From Labilithrix sp. (GTDB lineage Bacteria > Myxococcota_A > Polyangia > Polyangiales > Polyangiaceae), in NCBI GenBank assembly GCA_019637105.1, contig JAHBWF010000014.1:22317-86316 (forward strand): DNA of 64,000 nt, given 5' to 3'. Below the pieces are notes generated by a model. That model searched no databases, was not told where the DNA came from, and was given only the letters and a program-made list of their open reading frames with translations. Positions 1-8,507 of the stretch are shown here, piece by piece. The stretch's first letter is position 1. Each line of letters begins with the position of its first letter. A program made the translations under genes and the position numbers.

Positions 1-695
1 CGTTCACGTGGAGGTCCGGGACCGGGCTCCCGGCGAGGAGGCCGCTCGCGCTGCCGTTCATCGCGGCGCGCATGATGATCCTGTCGACCACGGAGCCGTC
101 CGAGACGTACTCCGCGTAGTAGGCCGTGTCGTTCGAGGCGACGACGAAGATCTGCGGCTTGCTCGCGAGCCAGAACTTCTTCGCGCCGGCGAACGGCTCG
201 TCGAGGTCCGATCGCGAGGCGACGAAGTTCGAGTCGAGCGTCCACCAGTAGGCCTTGAGCCCGCCGGCCGCGAGCGAGAGGCCGGCGACCGCCTCGCCGA
301 CGTCCACGGTGGTCGGCGCGCTCCACGTCGCCTCGCGGCTCGGACGCGTCACGCGCCGCAGCTCCCACCGGCTCCCGGCGCTCGCGGTCCGCGTGTACTT
401 GAGGTAGTGGAGCTCGAGCTCGCCGGGCGACATCACCGCCGAGCGGACCGTGTCGGCGGTGGGCTCGAGCGCGGGCTCGAGGTCCGGCGGCCCGAACGGC
501 TTGGCGGGATCGCAACGCGCGGCGGACGGCGCGGGCCCGCCGTCGTCGGGAGGCCCCTCGCCGGCGCCGTCGTCGATCCCGGCCTCGCGCTCGGTGATCT
601 CCTTCGGCGGCGGCCCGTCGGTCGCGAGACCGCTCGTCTCCTCGCACGCCGCCGCGGCGAGCAGCGCGAACGTCGCCCCGGCGAGCCACCGCATT
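1..695 (-). CDS. Lipoprotein, partial (C-terminus beyond the window edge)
   Basis: The frame opens with an ATG at 695 and stays open to base 1, so the C-terminus is missing. The N-terminus MRWLAGATFALLAAAAC is a typical lipoprotein signal with the lipidated Cys at residue 17. A Gly/Asp/Pro-rich linker follows, then a region with short strand-like segments (LELHYLKYTR, LKAYWWTLDS, KPQIFVVASND, TAYYAEYVSDG) such as are seen in beta-propeller or repeat-type surface proteins. I do not recognise a named family. Strong G/C third-position bias supports it over the opposite-strand frames. Function unknown; probably an exported outer-membrane-anchored protein. Confidence 0.72.
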
Positions 696-731
696 CCCTC
701 AGTATGACGCGCCCCCTCGCGCTTGTCTCCT

Positions 732-820
732 CCTCCGCGGGCGCGCGGAGCCTCCGCGGCTCGACCTCCGCGGGCGCGCGGGCCTCCGCGGCTCGACCTC
801 CGCAGGCGCGCGGAGCGTCC
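732..820. repeat. Imperfect tandem repeat, about 33 bp x 2.7
   Basis: Between the partial lipoprotein gene and the hydrolase gene, a unit beginning CCTCCGCGGGCGCGCGG and ending GGCTCGA occurs at 732-764 and 765-796 (one base shorter), and a third truncated copy at 797-820 has one substitution (CCTCCGCAGG). It lies in the 186-bp intergenic stretch, where I see no gene. Confidence 0.75.
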
Positions 821-881
821 ACCCACGCCCCGCGGCCGGCTCCCGCGTCGGCGCGTCGGCGGGCCCGCCCCGCCCCTCCCG

Positions 882-1973
882 TCAGGAGCGCGCGCGGCGG
901 GGCGCGACGATCCCCTCGCGCTCGAGGAGCGCAGCCAGGGCACGAAAGGCGTCGGGGCGCCCGATCTGGAGCAGGTGGCCGCCGGCGATCGTGAGCATCT
1001 CGCAGCCGAAATGCCGCGCGAGGCGGGTCGCGTGGGCGAGCGGCGTGATCCGGTCGTACTCGGCCGCGACGACGAGCGCCCTCGAGTGAGGGACGCGGAG
1101 CGAGCGCGCCAGCGGGCTCACGATCCAGTTCGCGCGCTCGAGCGCGGCGTGCTGCTCGTCCGCCCGCGGTCCGTCGCCGAGGCGGCCTTGCTCGCGCGCG
1201 AAGTCCGCGATCGACGCGAGCGGGATCATCGGCACGACGAAGTCGACCTCGTCCGTCACCGTCGCCGTCAACGCCGCCGTGTAGCCGCCGAGGCTCATGC
1301 CCATCACGCCGACCTTCGGCGCGCCGCGCTCCCGGAGCCAGCGGACCAGCGTGCGGATGTCCGTCACCGCCTGCCGGAACCCCTCGTTCGTGAGCCGCGG
1401 ATCCGACGACGGGAACGCGGGCGCGCCCCGGTGCGCCCCCGCGCGCCCCGCGTGGAGCGGCAGCACGGGGAGCACGACGTCGAGGCCGCGCCGGAGGAGC
1501 CACTCGATCGGCCACGCGTTCTCCTCGAACAGCCACTGCCCCCCCATGTAGCCGTGGACCGCGAGGAGCGCCGGACGCGTCGTGACGGCGTCCGCGGCGC
1601 CGGCGAGGTAGAGGCGCGCGCGCGCGGTGCGGTTCTCGACCCGCGACAGATACCGCGCGGCGACGTCGGAGAGGAACGGCTCGAACGCGCTCGGCCACGC
1701 CGCCTCCCAGACGCCGTGCCGCACCCGCCGGAGCGCGAGCTCGGTCCGCGGCGGCGCCGGGAAGAACCGCGACGCGTCGGCGACGAGCGCGTCCCCCTCG
1801 TAGACGCGGTGGATCTCCGCCAGCGTGGCGATGCGCTCGTCGTGGGGCATCGCGTCCGCGCGCGCCCGCTCGTGACGACCGCGCGCCTGCATCGCCGCGA
1901 CCACGGCGCGATCGACGAGGCCGGCCGTGGAGCCGACGACGCGCATGGCGTGGAGGAACCGGCTCGAGGGCAC
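882..1973 (-). CDS. Alpha/beta hydrolase, 363 aa
   Basis: A serine hydrolase of the alpha/beta fold. Visible landmarks are an oxyanion-type VHGYMGG at 139-145, a nucleophile elbow GMSLGG with Ser227, an acid Asp307 in AEYDRITP and a His333 in GGHLL, in the right order and spacing. The N-terminal about 120 residues form an extra segment before the core, as in dienelactone-hydrolase or PHB-depolymerase-like relatives. No signal peptide is seen, so it is likely cytoplasmic. Substrate cannot be told from sequence. It is transcribed away from the monooxygenase gene at 2125, leaving 151 bp of shared upstream DNA. Confidence 0.85.
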   Translation of the reverse strand: MPSSRFLHAMRVVGSTAGLVDRAVVAAMQARGRHERARADAMPHDERIATLAEIHRVYEGDALVADASRFFPAPPRTELALRRVRHGVWEAAWPSAFEPFLSDVAARYLSRVENRTARARLYLAGAADAVTTRPALLAVHGYMGGQWLFEENAWPIEWLLRRGLDVVLPVLPLHAGRAGAHRGAPAFPSSDPRLTNEGFRQAVTDIRTLVRWLRERGAPKVGVMGMSLGGYTAALTATVTDEVDFVVPMIPLASIADFAREQGRLGDGPRADEQHAALERANWIVSPLARSLRVPHSRALVVAAEYDRITPLAHATRLARHFGCEMLTIAGGHLLQIGRPDAFRALAALLEREGIVAPRRARS

Positions 1974-2124
1974 GTCTCCAGCGTAGCGCCTCTTCGCGGC
2001 GCCGCCATGGGCTGCGACGCCGCGCCGTCGGGCGCTCTCGCGACGCAGACGAGCGCTCCAGCCCGACCGCGACCGTCGCGCCGAGGACGGCCCGGAGGCG
2101 CCCGCGATCGAGTAACCTGGGGCC

Positions 2125-3513
2125 GTGGTCCGCGAGCAACCGCGCCCTCCCGCTCACGTCGACCCCGCTCGCGCCGGCCCCGTCTGCCTCGTCGGCGCCG
2201 GCTCCTCGGGCATCACCGCCGCGAAGGCGCTCTTCGAGGCGAAGATCCCGTTCGACGGCTTCGAGACGAGCGATCGCGTCGGCGGCAACTGGGTCTTCGG
2301 CAACGCGAACGGCATGTCGTCCGCGTACGAGGGGCTCTACATCAACACGTCGCGCGAGCGCATGGCCTACTCGGACTTCCCGATGCCGCGCTCGTACCCC
2401 GACTTCCCCCACCACTCGCAGATCGCGCGCTACTTCGAGGACTACGTCGATCGCTTCGGCTTCCGGGGGGCGATCCGCTTCCGGACCACGGTGACGCACG
2501 TCGCGAAGGACCCCGGGGGACAGTGGCGCGTCCGGACCCGCCGCGCGGGCGCGAGCGAGGACGACGAGCGCACCTACCGGGCGGTGCTCGTCGCGAACGG
2601 CCACCACTGGGACCCGCTCCTCCCCGATCCGCCCTTCCCCGGCCGCTTCTCCGGCCGCGAGCTGCACGCGCACCACTACAAGTCGAAGGACGAGCTCCGC
2701 GGCAAGCGCGTCGTCGTCGTCGGCATGGGCAACAGCGCGATGGACATCGCGGTCGAGTCGTCCGAGGTCGCCGAGCGCACGTTCCTCTCCGGCCGCCGCG
2801 GCGTGCACGTGATCCCGAAGTACGCCTTCGGCCGCCCGATCGATCAGTTCTTCACGTCGGCGCGCCTGCCGTGGCGCGTGCGCCAGCGCATGGGCGAGGT
2901 GCTCCAGCGCCTCGCCGTCGGCGACATGGAGCGCTACGGCCTGCCGAAGCCGGATCACCGCCTCGGCGAGGCGCACCCGACGATCTCCGGGCGGATCCTC
3001 GATCGCCTCACCCACGGCGCCATCACGCCGAAGCCCGACGTCGCCGAGCTCGTGGGCGATCGCGTGCGCTTCGTCGACGGCTCGGTCGAGGCCGCCGACG
3101 TCGTCGTCTACTGCACCGGCTACAAGGTGACCTTCCCCTTCTTCGATCCCTCGTTCGTGTCGGCGAAGGACAACGACCTGCCGCTCTTCATGCGCGTCTT
3201 CCACCCCGACCACGAGGGGCTCGCGTTCGTCGGCCTCCTCCAGCCGCTCGGCGCGATCATGCCGCTCGCCGAGGCGCAAGGCCGATGGATCGCGCGCTGG
3301 CTGCTCGGCGACTACGCGCTGCCGCCGCCGGACGCGATGCGCGCGCACATGGCCGAGGAGCGGCGCCGGATGTTCGCCCGCTACGTGAGGTCGAAGCGGC
3401 ACACGATGCAGGTCGACTTCGACGACTACCTGCTCGAGCTCGAGCGTGAGCTCGAGCGAGGCGCCAAGCGCGCCGCGAAGACCGGGCGCGACGCGTCTTC
3501 GTTCTTCGGGTAA
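2125..3513 (+). CDS. Flavin-containing monooxygenase (FMO family), 462 aa
   Basis: FAD- and NADPH-dependent N- or S-oxygenating enzyme. The FAD Rossmann motif GAGSSG is at 24-29, the FMO fingerprint FxGxxxHxxxY is exact (FSGRELHAHHY, 175-185), the NADPH-binding GMGNSA is at 200-205 and the CTGY motif lies near 330. Length and domain order fit the family. The start is a GTG at 2125; the first about 18 residues precede the first strand. A DMATS-type prenyltransferase gene lies 6.4 kb away; in streptomycetes FMOs pair with indole prenyltransferases, but a link here is only conjecture. The substrate is unknown. Confidence 0.9.
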   Translation: MVREQPRPPAHVDPARAGPVCLVGAGSSGITAAKALFEAKIPFDGFETSDRVGGNWVFGNANGMSSAYEGLYINTSRERMAYSDFPMPRSYPDFPHHSQIARYFEDYVDRFGFRGAIRFRTTVTHVAKDPGGQWRVRTRRAGASEDDERTYRAVLVANGHHWDPLLPDPPFPGRFSGRELHAHHYKSKDELRGKRVVVVGMGNSAMDIAVESSEVAERTFLSGRRGVHVIPKYAFGRPIDQFFTSARLPWRVRQRMGEVLQRLAVGDMERYGLPKPDHRLGEAHPTISGRILDRLTHGAITPKPDVAELVGDRVRFVDGSVEAADVVVYCTGYKVTFPFFDPSFVSAKDNDLPLFMRVFHPDHEGLAFVGLLQPLGAIMPLAEAQGRWIARWLLGDYALPPPDAMRAHMAEERRRMFARYVRSKRHTMQVDFDDYLLELERELERGAKRAAKTGRDASSFFG

Positions 3514-3564
3514 CCTGATCGTCCGCTCTCCCGCGCCAGCGGCAGCCGCGCGGTCCGCCACCTT

Positions 3565-4212
3565 ATGAGCATCGTCCGCCGTCGACCGACCCGCCCACCT
3601 CCGCCCGCCGCCGCAGCACCGATGGTCTGGGCCTCCGAGATCGAGGCCCCCCGCGTCTCCGTCGCGTGGCTCTCACGCCCCCGCGTCGGTGAGATCGTGA
3701 GCGGCGACGCCGTCGTCGTCCGCCAGATCGGCGACGCGGTGCTCGTGGCGGTCATCGACGCCCTGGGCCACGGCCCGAAGGCCGCCGAGGTCGCCGACAG
3801 GTCGTCGGAGTTCTTCGAGAGCGTCGAGCTCACGGACGGCGCTCCGTCGCTCGTGCGCGGGTTGCACGAGCGCCTCCAGGGATCGCGCGGCGCCGCCGCG
3901 CTGATCGTCGTCGTCAGCCGCACCGGCGTCGAGGCGTGCAGCGTCGGCAACGTCGAGCTCCGCTCGGCCTCCGGCACCCTGCCCTTCGTGCTCACGCCCG
4001 GCGTCCTCGGCCTCCGCCTGCGCCATCCGAAGATCTGCTCCTCGCCCGGCTACCTCGCCGATCGCCTCGTGCTCTACTCCGACGGCATCTCGGGCCGCTT
4101 CGACCTGAAGACCCTGCGCGCGCACGCGCCGCCGGAGCTCGCGTCGCATATCTTCGCGTCGCACAGGCACGAGCACGACGACGCGACCGTCGTCGTCGTC
4201 GACGTCGCCTGA
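3565..4212 (+). CDS. RsbX-like PP2C/SpoIIE-fold Ser/Thr phosphatase
   Basis: Small stand-alone phosphatase of about 215 residues without a sensor domain. Metal-binding motifs of the SpoIIE/PP2C fold are visible: SGDAV with Asp48, the core IDALGHG with Asp65, YSDG late in the protein, and the C-terminal HDDATVVVVD. Size and layout match RsbX, which resets the stressosome by dephosphorylating RsbS and RsbR, rather than RsbU, which has an N-terminal regulatory region. The neighbourhood supports this: rsbR and rsbT homologues lie 1-3 kb downstream on the other strand and more beyond 11 kb. A Pro-rich N-terminal tail of about 20 residues may be mis-started; Met20 is an alternative. Confidence 0.82.
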   Translation: MSIVRRRPTRPPPPAAAAPMVWASEIEAPRVSVAWLSRPRVGEIVSGDAVVVRQIGDAVLVAVIDALGHGPKAAEVADRSSEFFESVELTDGAPSLVRGLHERLQGSRGAAALIVVVSRTGVEACSVGNVELRSASGTLPFVLTPGVLGLRLRHPKICSSPGYLADRLVLYSDGISGRFDLKTLRAHAPPELASHIFASHRHEHDDATVVVVDVA

Positions 4213-4249
4213 GCCGCGCGCCGCGATCCATCCTCGGCACGAGGCGGTC

Positions 4250-5047
4250 CTACGGCCACTCCGCGCTCCTGTATTTTCCGATGCCGAGCCAGTTCTTGTC
4301 GCAAGGGATCTGGAGGGTATGCATCGGGAAGCGGACGAGCGGATCGATGACTCTATCGCGATCGACCAACCGGAGCTTCGCCAGCACCTCCTCCACGACC
4401 GACGGCCCGCTCATCCCGATGGTCATCAGCCGCCGATTCGCATAGGCATCATCCGCGCGCGCCGGCACGCGCTTGGCTCCCCAAGAATCGTCGGGACTCC
4501 CGAACCCCTCTCTATAGTTCCGCGATATCGCGAGCGCGATATTGAAGACGATGAGGCTCTGCGGGCACGACGCCATCACCGCGTTCTGGGGCACGGAGTG
4601 GTTCGCCGCATGCCCCGAAGCGACCAGAAATCCGCGCGGCGACGACAGCTGGCCGAGGCGTGGCGCGAACGTGATGTTCCGGAGCGTCTGACCCCGCGTG
4701 CAGACGACGTCCGTATCGAGGTAGACGCCCCCCTCGGCGAAGAGGATGACGAGGCGGAGGACGTCGCTGGCGGCCGCGAAGTTGTTGAAGGGGCCGTTCA
4801 TCTCGCGGACGACGATCCCCTCGAGCACGCGCGGGACGACGAGCTCGTCGAGCGTCCTGATCCGATGAGCAAACGACGGGATGTCGTCGTTCATGGCCAA
4901 CGTGCCGGCAATCCGCATCGCCCTGTTCGTCCATAGGTTGACGACGTAGTCCGGGTTGCGAGCCGCCCAAAACGCGATATTGCGCAAGTACTTTCGCGGG
5001 AGGTTCTTGCCCATCCATATGAAGTGCAGTGACTTGGGGATCCGCAT
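4250..5047 (-). CDS. GT32-like glycosyltransferase with DXD motif
   Basis: The protein starts IPKSLHFIWMGKNLP, the sugar-nucleotide-binding opening of the OCH1 / Gly-transf_Sug family, and carries the SDVLRL helix (94-99) followed by GGVYLDTDV with the metal-binding Asp111-Thr-Asp113. It should transfer a hexose from a nucleotide sugar, probably in the cytoplasm; no signal or membrane segment is visible. GC and codon use are clearly lower than in the flanking genes (ATA, TTC/TTT and AAT-type codons are frequent, and the strand has several A/T runs), suggesting a different history. It sits alone between the RsbX-like gene and the rsbT/rsbR operon, with no other polysaccharide genes nearby. Confidence 0.83.
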   Translation of the reverse strand: MRIPKSLHFIWMGKNLPRKYLRNIAFWAARNPDYVVNLWTNRAMRIAGTLAMNDDIPSFAHRIRTLDELVVPRVLEGIVVREMNGPFNNFAAASDVLRLVILFAEGGVYLDTDVVCTRGQTLRNITFAPRLGQLSSPRGFLVASGHAANHSVPQNAVMASCPQSLIVFNIALAISRNYREGFGSPDDSWGAKRVPARADDAYANRRLMTIGMSGPSVVEEVLAKLRLVDRDRVIDPLVRFPMHTLQIPCDKNWLGIGKYRSAEWP

Positions 5048-5191
5048 CTCTCGCCTCCTCTTGAGGATACTGACGATGGTTGACCAGCACCGCGACGAGA
5101 CCTGCCGCCCCGGCTGCTCTCTACGACGCCGCGCGCCGCGAGGCTCGGCCCATCCGGGACCAGGGTAGATCGGCGGCGACGGCCGCGCGGA

Positions 5192-5767
5192 TCAGAAGAA
5201 CCCGGGGCTCGAGCCGCGGCGCGGCCGGCCCACGAAGCGCCGCACGACGATGCGCTTGCCGCCCTCGTGCGGGACGAGCTCGACGCTGTCGCTCAGGCGC
5301 GCCACCGCCCCGAGGCCCGCGCCGATCCCGCCGCGGCCGAAGACGCGGGCGGGATCGAGCTTTCCGTGGGTGTCGTAGCCGTCGCGGAGGCTGCCGGCGA
5401 GATCGAACGGCGGCGTCTCGTCCTCGGCGACGATCGTGATCCCCCGGAGGCGCCCTCCCACCGCGCGCGGCTCGTCGCGCTCCGTCAGCGAGAGATCGAT
5501 GTGCCCGCGCCGGCCGTACTTCAGGATGTTCGACGCGAGCTCCGACACGACGATCGCCAGCTCCTCGATCACCTCGCGCTCGAAGCCGATGCGCGTCGCG
5601 AAGGCGCGGAGGATGGTCCGCGCGGCGAAGACCGCGGACTCGTGCGCGACGACGCACCGGACGGACGCGGGCGCGTCCTTCATCGACGACGCGGGCTCGA
5701 GCCGCGAAGAGCGCCGTCCGCCGGAGCACGCCCTGAGCCCATCGTGAGGAGACATGCTAGCACTCAT
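5192..5767 (-). CDS. RsbT-like serine kinase / HATPase partner-switch protein
   Basis: GHKL-fold ATPase of the RsbT/RsbW class. The N box is EELAIVVSELASNILKYG, with the catalytic Glu and Mg-binding Asn, and a Gly-rich lid GRGGIGAGLGAV follows. It would bind ATP and phosphorylate STAS-domain proteins. The start is at 5767, preceded by GGGAGGACG as ribosome-binding site; an internal Met29 is possible and would remove a poorly conserved extension. It lies 28 bp downstream of the RsbR gene and is the last gene of a four-gene minus-strand operon, so RsbR is its likely partner. A second RsbT lies at 15105. Confidence 0.85.
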   Translation of the reverse strand: MSASMSPHDGLRACSGGRRSSRLEPASSMKDAPASVRCVVAHESAVFAARTILRAFATRIGFEREVIEELAIVVSELASNILKYGRRGHIDLSLTERDEPRAVGGRLRGITIVAEDETPPFDLAGSLRDGYDTHGKLDPARVFGRGGIGAGLGAVARLSDSVELVPHEGGKRIVVRRFVGRPRRGSSPGFF

Positions 5768-5795
5768 CGTCCTCCCGTCGGTCGCCGGCGCACGC

Positions 5796-6449
5796 TCAAC
5801 CCTCGCGCCCCGCCAGGCGCCAGTCGTCGCGGTGGATGTACTGCTCCACGTACCCTTGGAGGGCGTTCCGCATCGTGCGGTGCGTGACGACCCCCGAGAG
5901 ATCGACGCCCATGTGGATGATCGTCTGCGCGATCGCCGGGTTGATCCCGGTGAGGAGGCAGTTCGCGCCGAGGAGCCGGACCGCGCGCGCCATCCGGAGG
6001 AAGTGATCGGCGGTCCCCGTGTCCATCACCTGGATCCCCGTGATGTCGATGATGGCGCAGTCGGCCTTCTTGCTGACGATCGCGCTGAGGAGCGCCTCGG
6101 TCATCTCCGCGCTGCGCGTCGTGTCGAGCACGCCGACCACCGGGAGGCACAGCACCCCCTCCCAGACCTCGATGATCGGCGTCGAGAGCTCGCGGATCGC
6201 GGCGCGCTGCACCTCGATCATCGCCAGCTTCTCCTCGAGCTCGCGCTGGTAGGTCGCGCTGCGCTCGCGCTCGCGCCCGAGCGAGGCGATCATCTCGTTG
6301 ATACCGTCGAAGAGCGTGCTGATCGCGTGGTCCTGGGGCAGGTCGCTCTTCAGGCGGACGCTGTAGTCGCCGTCGCCCACGTCGGCGGCGACGAGCAGGA
6401 TGTCCGCGATGCGCTCGAGCATCTGCGAGGCGAGGATGGCGTCGGTCAT
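5796..6449 (-). CDS. RsbR-type stressosome protein (HAMP-like + STAS)
   Basis: 217 residues. Residues 15-60 resemble a HAMP helix pair, 65-88 form a coiled stalk (YQRELEEKLAMIEVQRAAIREL), and 89-200 are a STAS domain. The two phospho-threonine positions of Bacillus RsbR appear as Thr144 in VMDTGTADHF and Thr176 in IAQTIIHMG. The N-terminal module has no globin or PAS sensor, so input probably comes through protein contacts. The start is supported by GGAGG, 6 bases upstream, overlapping the stop of the preceding gene. Its STAS half is almost identical to the protein at 11955-12611 (see findings). Confidence 0.9.
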   Translation of the reverse strand: MTDAILASQMLERIADILLVAADVGDGDYSVRLKSDLPQDHAISTLFDGINEMIASLGRERERSATYQRELEEKLAMIEVQRAAIRELSTPIIEVWEGVLCLPVVGVLDTTRSAEMTEALLSAIVSKKADCAIIDITGIQVMDTGTADHFLRMARAVRLLGANCLLTGINPAIAQTIIHMGVDLSGVVTHRTMRNALQGYVEQYIHRDDWRLAGREG

Positions 6450-6455
6450 CGCGCG

Positions 6456-7025
6456 CTACCTCCAGGTCATGTCGAGGCGAACCTCGGCGGGGCAGGGTGT
6501 CGCGAGCGACCAGCCCGAGATCTTGAGCTCGACGTCCTTGGCGCCGACGGAGCGCAGCGCGAAGACGCCGAAGCCGCCGGCGACGGGCCCCGCGTGGAGG
6601 TACCCCTCGACGTCACGCAGGTGGGTGACGAGGTGACGCTCGTCGACCTGCTCCGTCTCCATCCGCCCGCACCGGTTGTCGCGCGCCCATAGATCGGGCG
6701 CCTTCTTGCAGAACACCGCGGGGGTCATCACGCGCATCAAGAGCTTGAGGAAGCTGTTGGTCGCGGCCTCGGCGATGAACGTGCCGCAGTTCCGCAGCGC
6801 GTCGTACGCCTTCGCCTCGTCGTTCGGGTGCAGCTTGGCGATGGCGTCGTAGAGCACGCTGATCGTCTTCAGCGGATACCACGCCATCTTGTCGTACGCG
6901 CTCCGCTCGCTGCTCACGTCGTCGGGGAGGGTCGAGTACATCCGTTCGCGATCCGCCTCTTTGAAGCTGTCGATGTAGTCCATACAGCCGAGGATCAGAT
7001 AACCCCGGATCACCTCTTGTCCCAT
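6456..7025 (-). CDS. Conserved protein, possibly of the DUF2378 / TIGR02265 myxobacterial family
   Basis: 189 residues starting at the ATG at 7025, which has an excellent Shine-Dalgarno GGAGGTG seven bases upstream; open sequence further upstream lies inside the next gene and should be ignored. The protein has an alpha-helical first part with WYPLKTISVLYDAI (49-62), a segment KLLMRVMTPAVFCKKAPDLW, and a beta-rich C-terminus (VAGGFGVFALRSVG, VELKISGW). WYPL followed by helices, then an SVGxxxxELKxxGW-like end recalls the Myxococcus paralogue family TIGR02265; I am not certain. It lies between the HMGR-like gene and rsbR with 6-22 bp gaps, so is cotranscribed with them. Confidence 0.72.
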   Translation of the reverse strand: MGQEVIRGYLILGCMDYIDSFKEADRERMYSTLPDDVSSERSAYDKMAWYPLKTISVLYDAIAKLHPNDEAKAYDALRNCGTFIAEAATNSFLKLLMRVMTPAVFCKKAPDLWARDNRCGRMETEQVDERHLVTHLRDVEGYLHAGPVAGGFGVFALRSVGAKDVELKISGWSLATPCPAEVRLDMTWR

Positions 7026-7047
7026 CCCTTCACCTCCAGATCCTCTC

Positions 7048-8238
7048 TCAGAGCTCCCGCGGCAGTCCGAAGGCGACCGCCGACAGCAATCCCGCGCACG
7101 CGGTCGCCTTCGCGAGCTCGCGCGCCCCGGGGGATCCCATGAGCCGGAGCGACATCCGCGCGAGGCGATGCGCTCGCAGCGTCCCGCCGACCGTCCCGAG
7201 CGCGAGCGGCAGCTCCAGGCGGCCGACGAGCGTGTCCGCCTCGAGCTCGAACGTCGCGAGCGGCCCGTAGCGCCCCGAGCGCGTCGCGTACGCGTGCGCC
7301 CCCGCGTGCACGGCCCGCCAGTCGTTGCCGGTGGCGACGACGACGGCGTCGACGCCATCCATCACGGCCTTGTTGAACGTCGCCGCGTGGTGCGGATCGA
7401 GGCGCGCGAGCTCCGTGTGCGCGACGAGGCGCCGGGCGATGTCCCCCACGTGATCGACGGGGACGCGGCACGTCGCGCGGGCGAGCCGGCGGTCGCACAG
7501 GTTCGACAGGATGCGCAGCCCGAGGCGCGCGCCCGCGAGGCGGGCGAGCGGCGCCCCGAGCGCCTCCGCCGCCTTGTTGACGAGGTTGGCGCCCATCGCA
7601 TCCACGCAGTCGATGATCACGTGGACCACGAGCATCGCGTCCTCGGGGCCGCCGAGGACGCGCACCTCGAGGTCGCGCGCGCCGCCGCCGCGCGCCCTGA
7701 GCGGGCCGAGGACGTCGTCGGCGACGCCGAGGAGCTCGGCCCGCGCCGCCGCGATCGCCCCCTCCGCCGCGGGGACGTCCGCGACCTCGACGAGCTGGAC
7801 CTGCGCGATCATCTCGGCCGCGGTCGCGTCCGCCACGAGGCCGCCCGCGCGATCGACGATCGACGCGGCGGCCGCGAGCCTCCCGACGTCCGCGGAGTCG
7901 GTGACGAGCGGGATCGACACGGCGCTGCCCGAGACGAGCACGCTCGGCAGGATCGAGTACGGGAGCGCGTAGACGCCGAGCGCGTTCTCGATGAACGCGT
8001 CGGCCGACGCGCGATCGAGGCCCGAGCCGTCGAGCGCCTGCTCGAGCTCCGCGAGCGGGACGTCGCTCGCCTGAGCGGCGCGGCGCTGGCGCTCGACGAC
8101 CGGCATCAGATCGACCGCGCCTCGGGTCGAACGCCGCCGGCGCCCGAGGCGACGGCGCGAGCTCCGCGGCGCTCCGCGGGCCCTTCGTCGCGGCGTCGAA
8201 CGCCTCTCTCGGACATCGAAGACATGAAGGTAGGACAA
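7048..8238 (-). CDS. HMG-CoA-reductase-like protein (class II), lacking the catalytic C-terminus
   Basis: Class II HMG-CoA reductase homology is clear: ENALGVYALP, DAMGANLVNKAAEAL, LRILSNLCDRRLARA, the catalytic-Lys motif FNKAVMDGVD and ATGNDWRAVHAGAHAY with its Asp, then GRYGPLATFELE. However the protein ends at GLPREL, about where the C-terminal domain with the catalytic His (GHM in Pseudomonas) should begin, and the catalytic-Glu motif (VEEPS) is replaced by TDSAD. An active enzyme therefore seems unlikely. The frame opens at a TTG (8238), but the first 44 residues are Arg-rich and unlike the family, so Met45 (8106) is the likelier start. It heads the operon with the 189-aa protein, RsbR and RsbT. 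Confidence 0.8.
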   Translation of the reverse strand: MSYLHVFDVRERRSTPRRRARGAPRSSRRRLGRRRRSTRGAVDLMPVVERQRRAAQASDVPLAELEQALDGSGLDRASADAFIENALGVYALPYSILPSVLVSGSAVSIPLVTDSADVGRLAAAASIVDRAGGLVADATAAEMIAQVQLVEVADVPAAEGAIAAARAELLGVADDVLGPLRARGGGARDLEVRVLGGPEDAMLVVHVIIDCVDAMGANLVNKAAEALGAPLARLAGARLGLRILSNLCDRRLARATCRVPVDHVGDIARRLVAHTELARLDPHHAATFNKAVMDGVDAVVVATGNDWRAVHAGAHAYATRSGRYGPLATFELEADTLVGRLELPLALGTVGGTLRAHRLARMSLRLMGSPGARELAKATACAGLLSAVAFGLPREL

Positions 8239-8507
8239 TCCTTTACTTGGTATTCGATTGGCAAATGATGAGGGCGCTTGTCGTTATCCTGATTCCGTTG
8301 TCTTTCAAATTAATAAGCTCGGCTTGACATCGGTCTCCAGGGCATTCATTCTGAACGAGACTCGCTAGAGTCCGGCCGAAGGCGCCCTGAGATGGGCAGA
8401 CCCCGGCACACGTCATTAGGCACGATCGGTATACACGACACCGATTGACCTAGCGTCATTTTTGTTCTGCGTGATGACGTGCGCATGAACCTGGATTGCC
8501 AACTTTC
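8239..8507. other. Intergenic low-GC patch with candidate promoter
   Basis: This 269-bp stretch between two divergent genes is the most A/T-rich part of the first 20 kb (for example TCTTTCAAATTAATAAGC). I see no gene beyond very short frames. It holds a TTGACA at 8324-8329 followed 17 bases later by CATTCT, a weak sigma-70-like pair pointing toward the FAD oxidoreductase gene. Confidence 0.5.

Noticed and set aside
433-3561. 1042-residue open frame on the minus strand across the hydrolase and monooxygenase genes
   Set aside because: Arg/Ala-rich low-complexity translation without motifs; opposite or other frames encode clear enzymes. Long spurious frames are expected at this GC.
8264-8326. 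20-residue hydrophobic peptide starting MMRALVVILIPLS
   Set aside because: No ribosome-binding site; too short and overlaps the candidate -35 region; likely chance in an A/T-rich patch.
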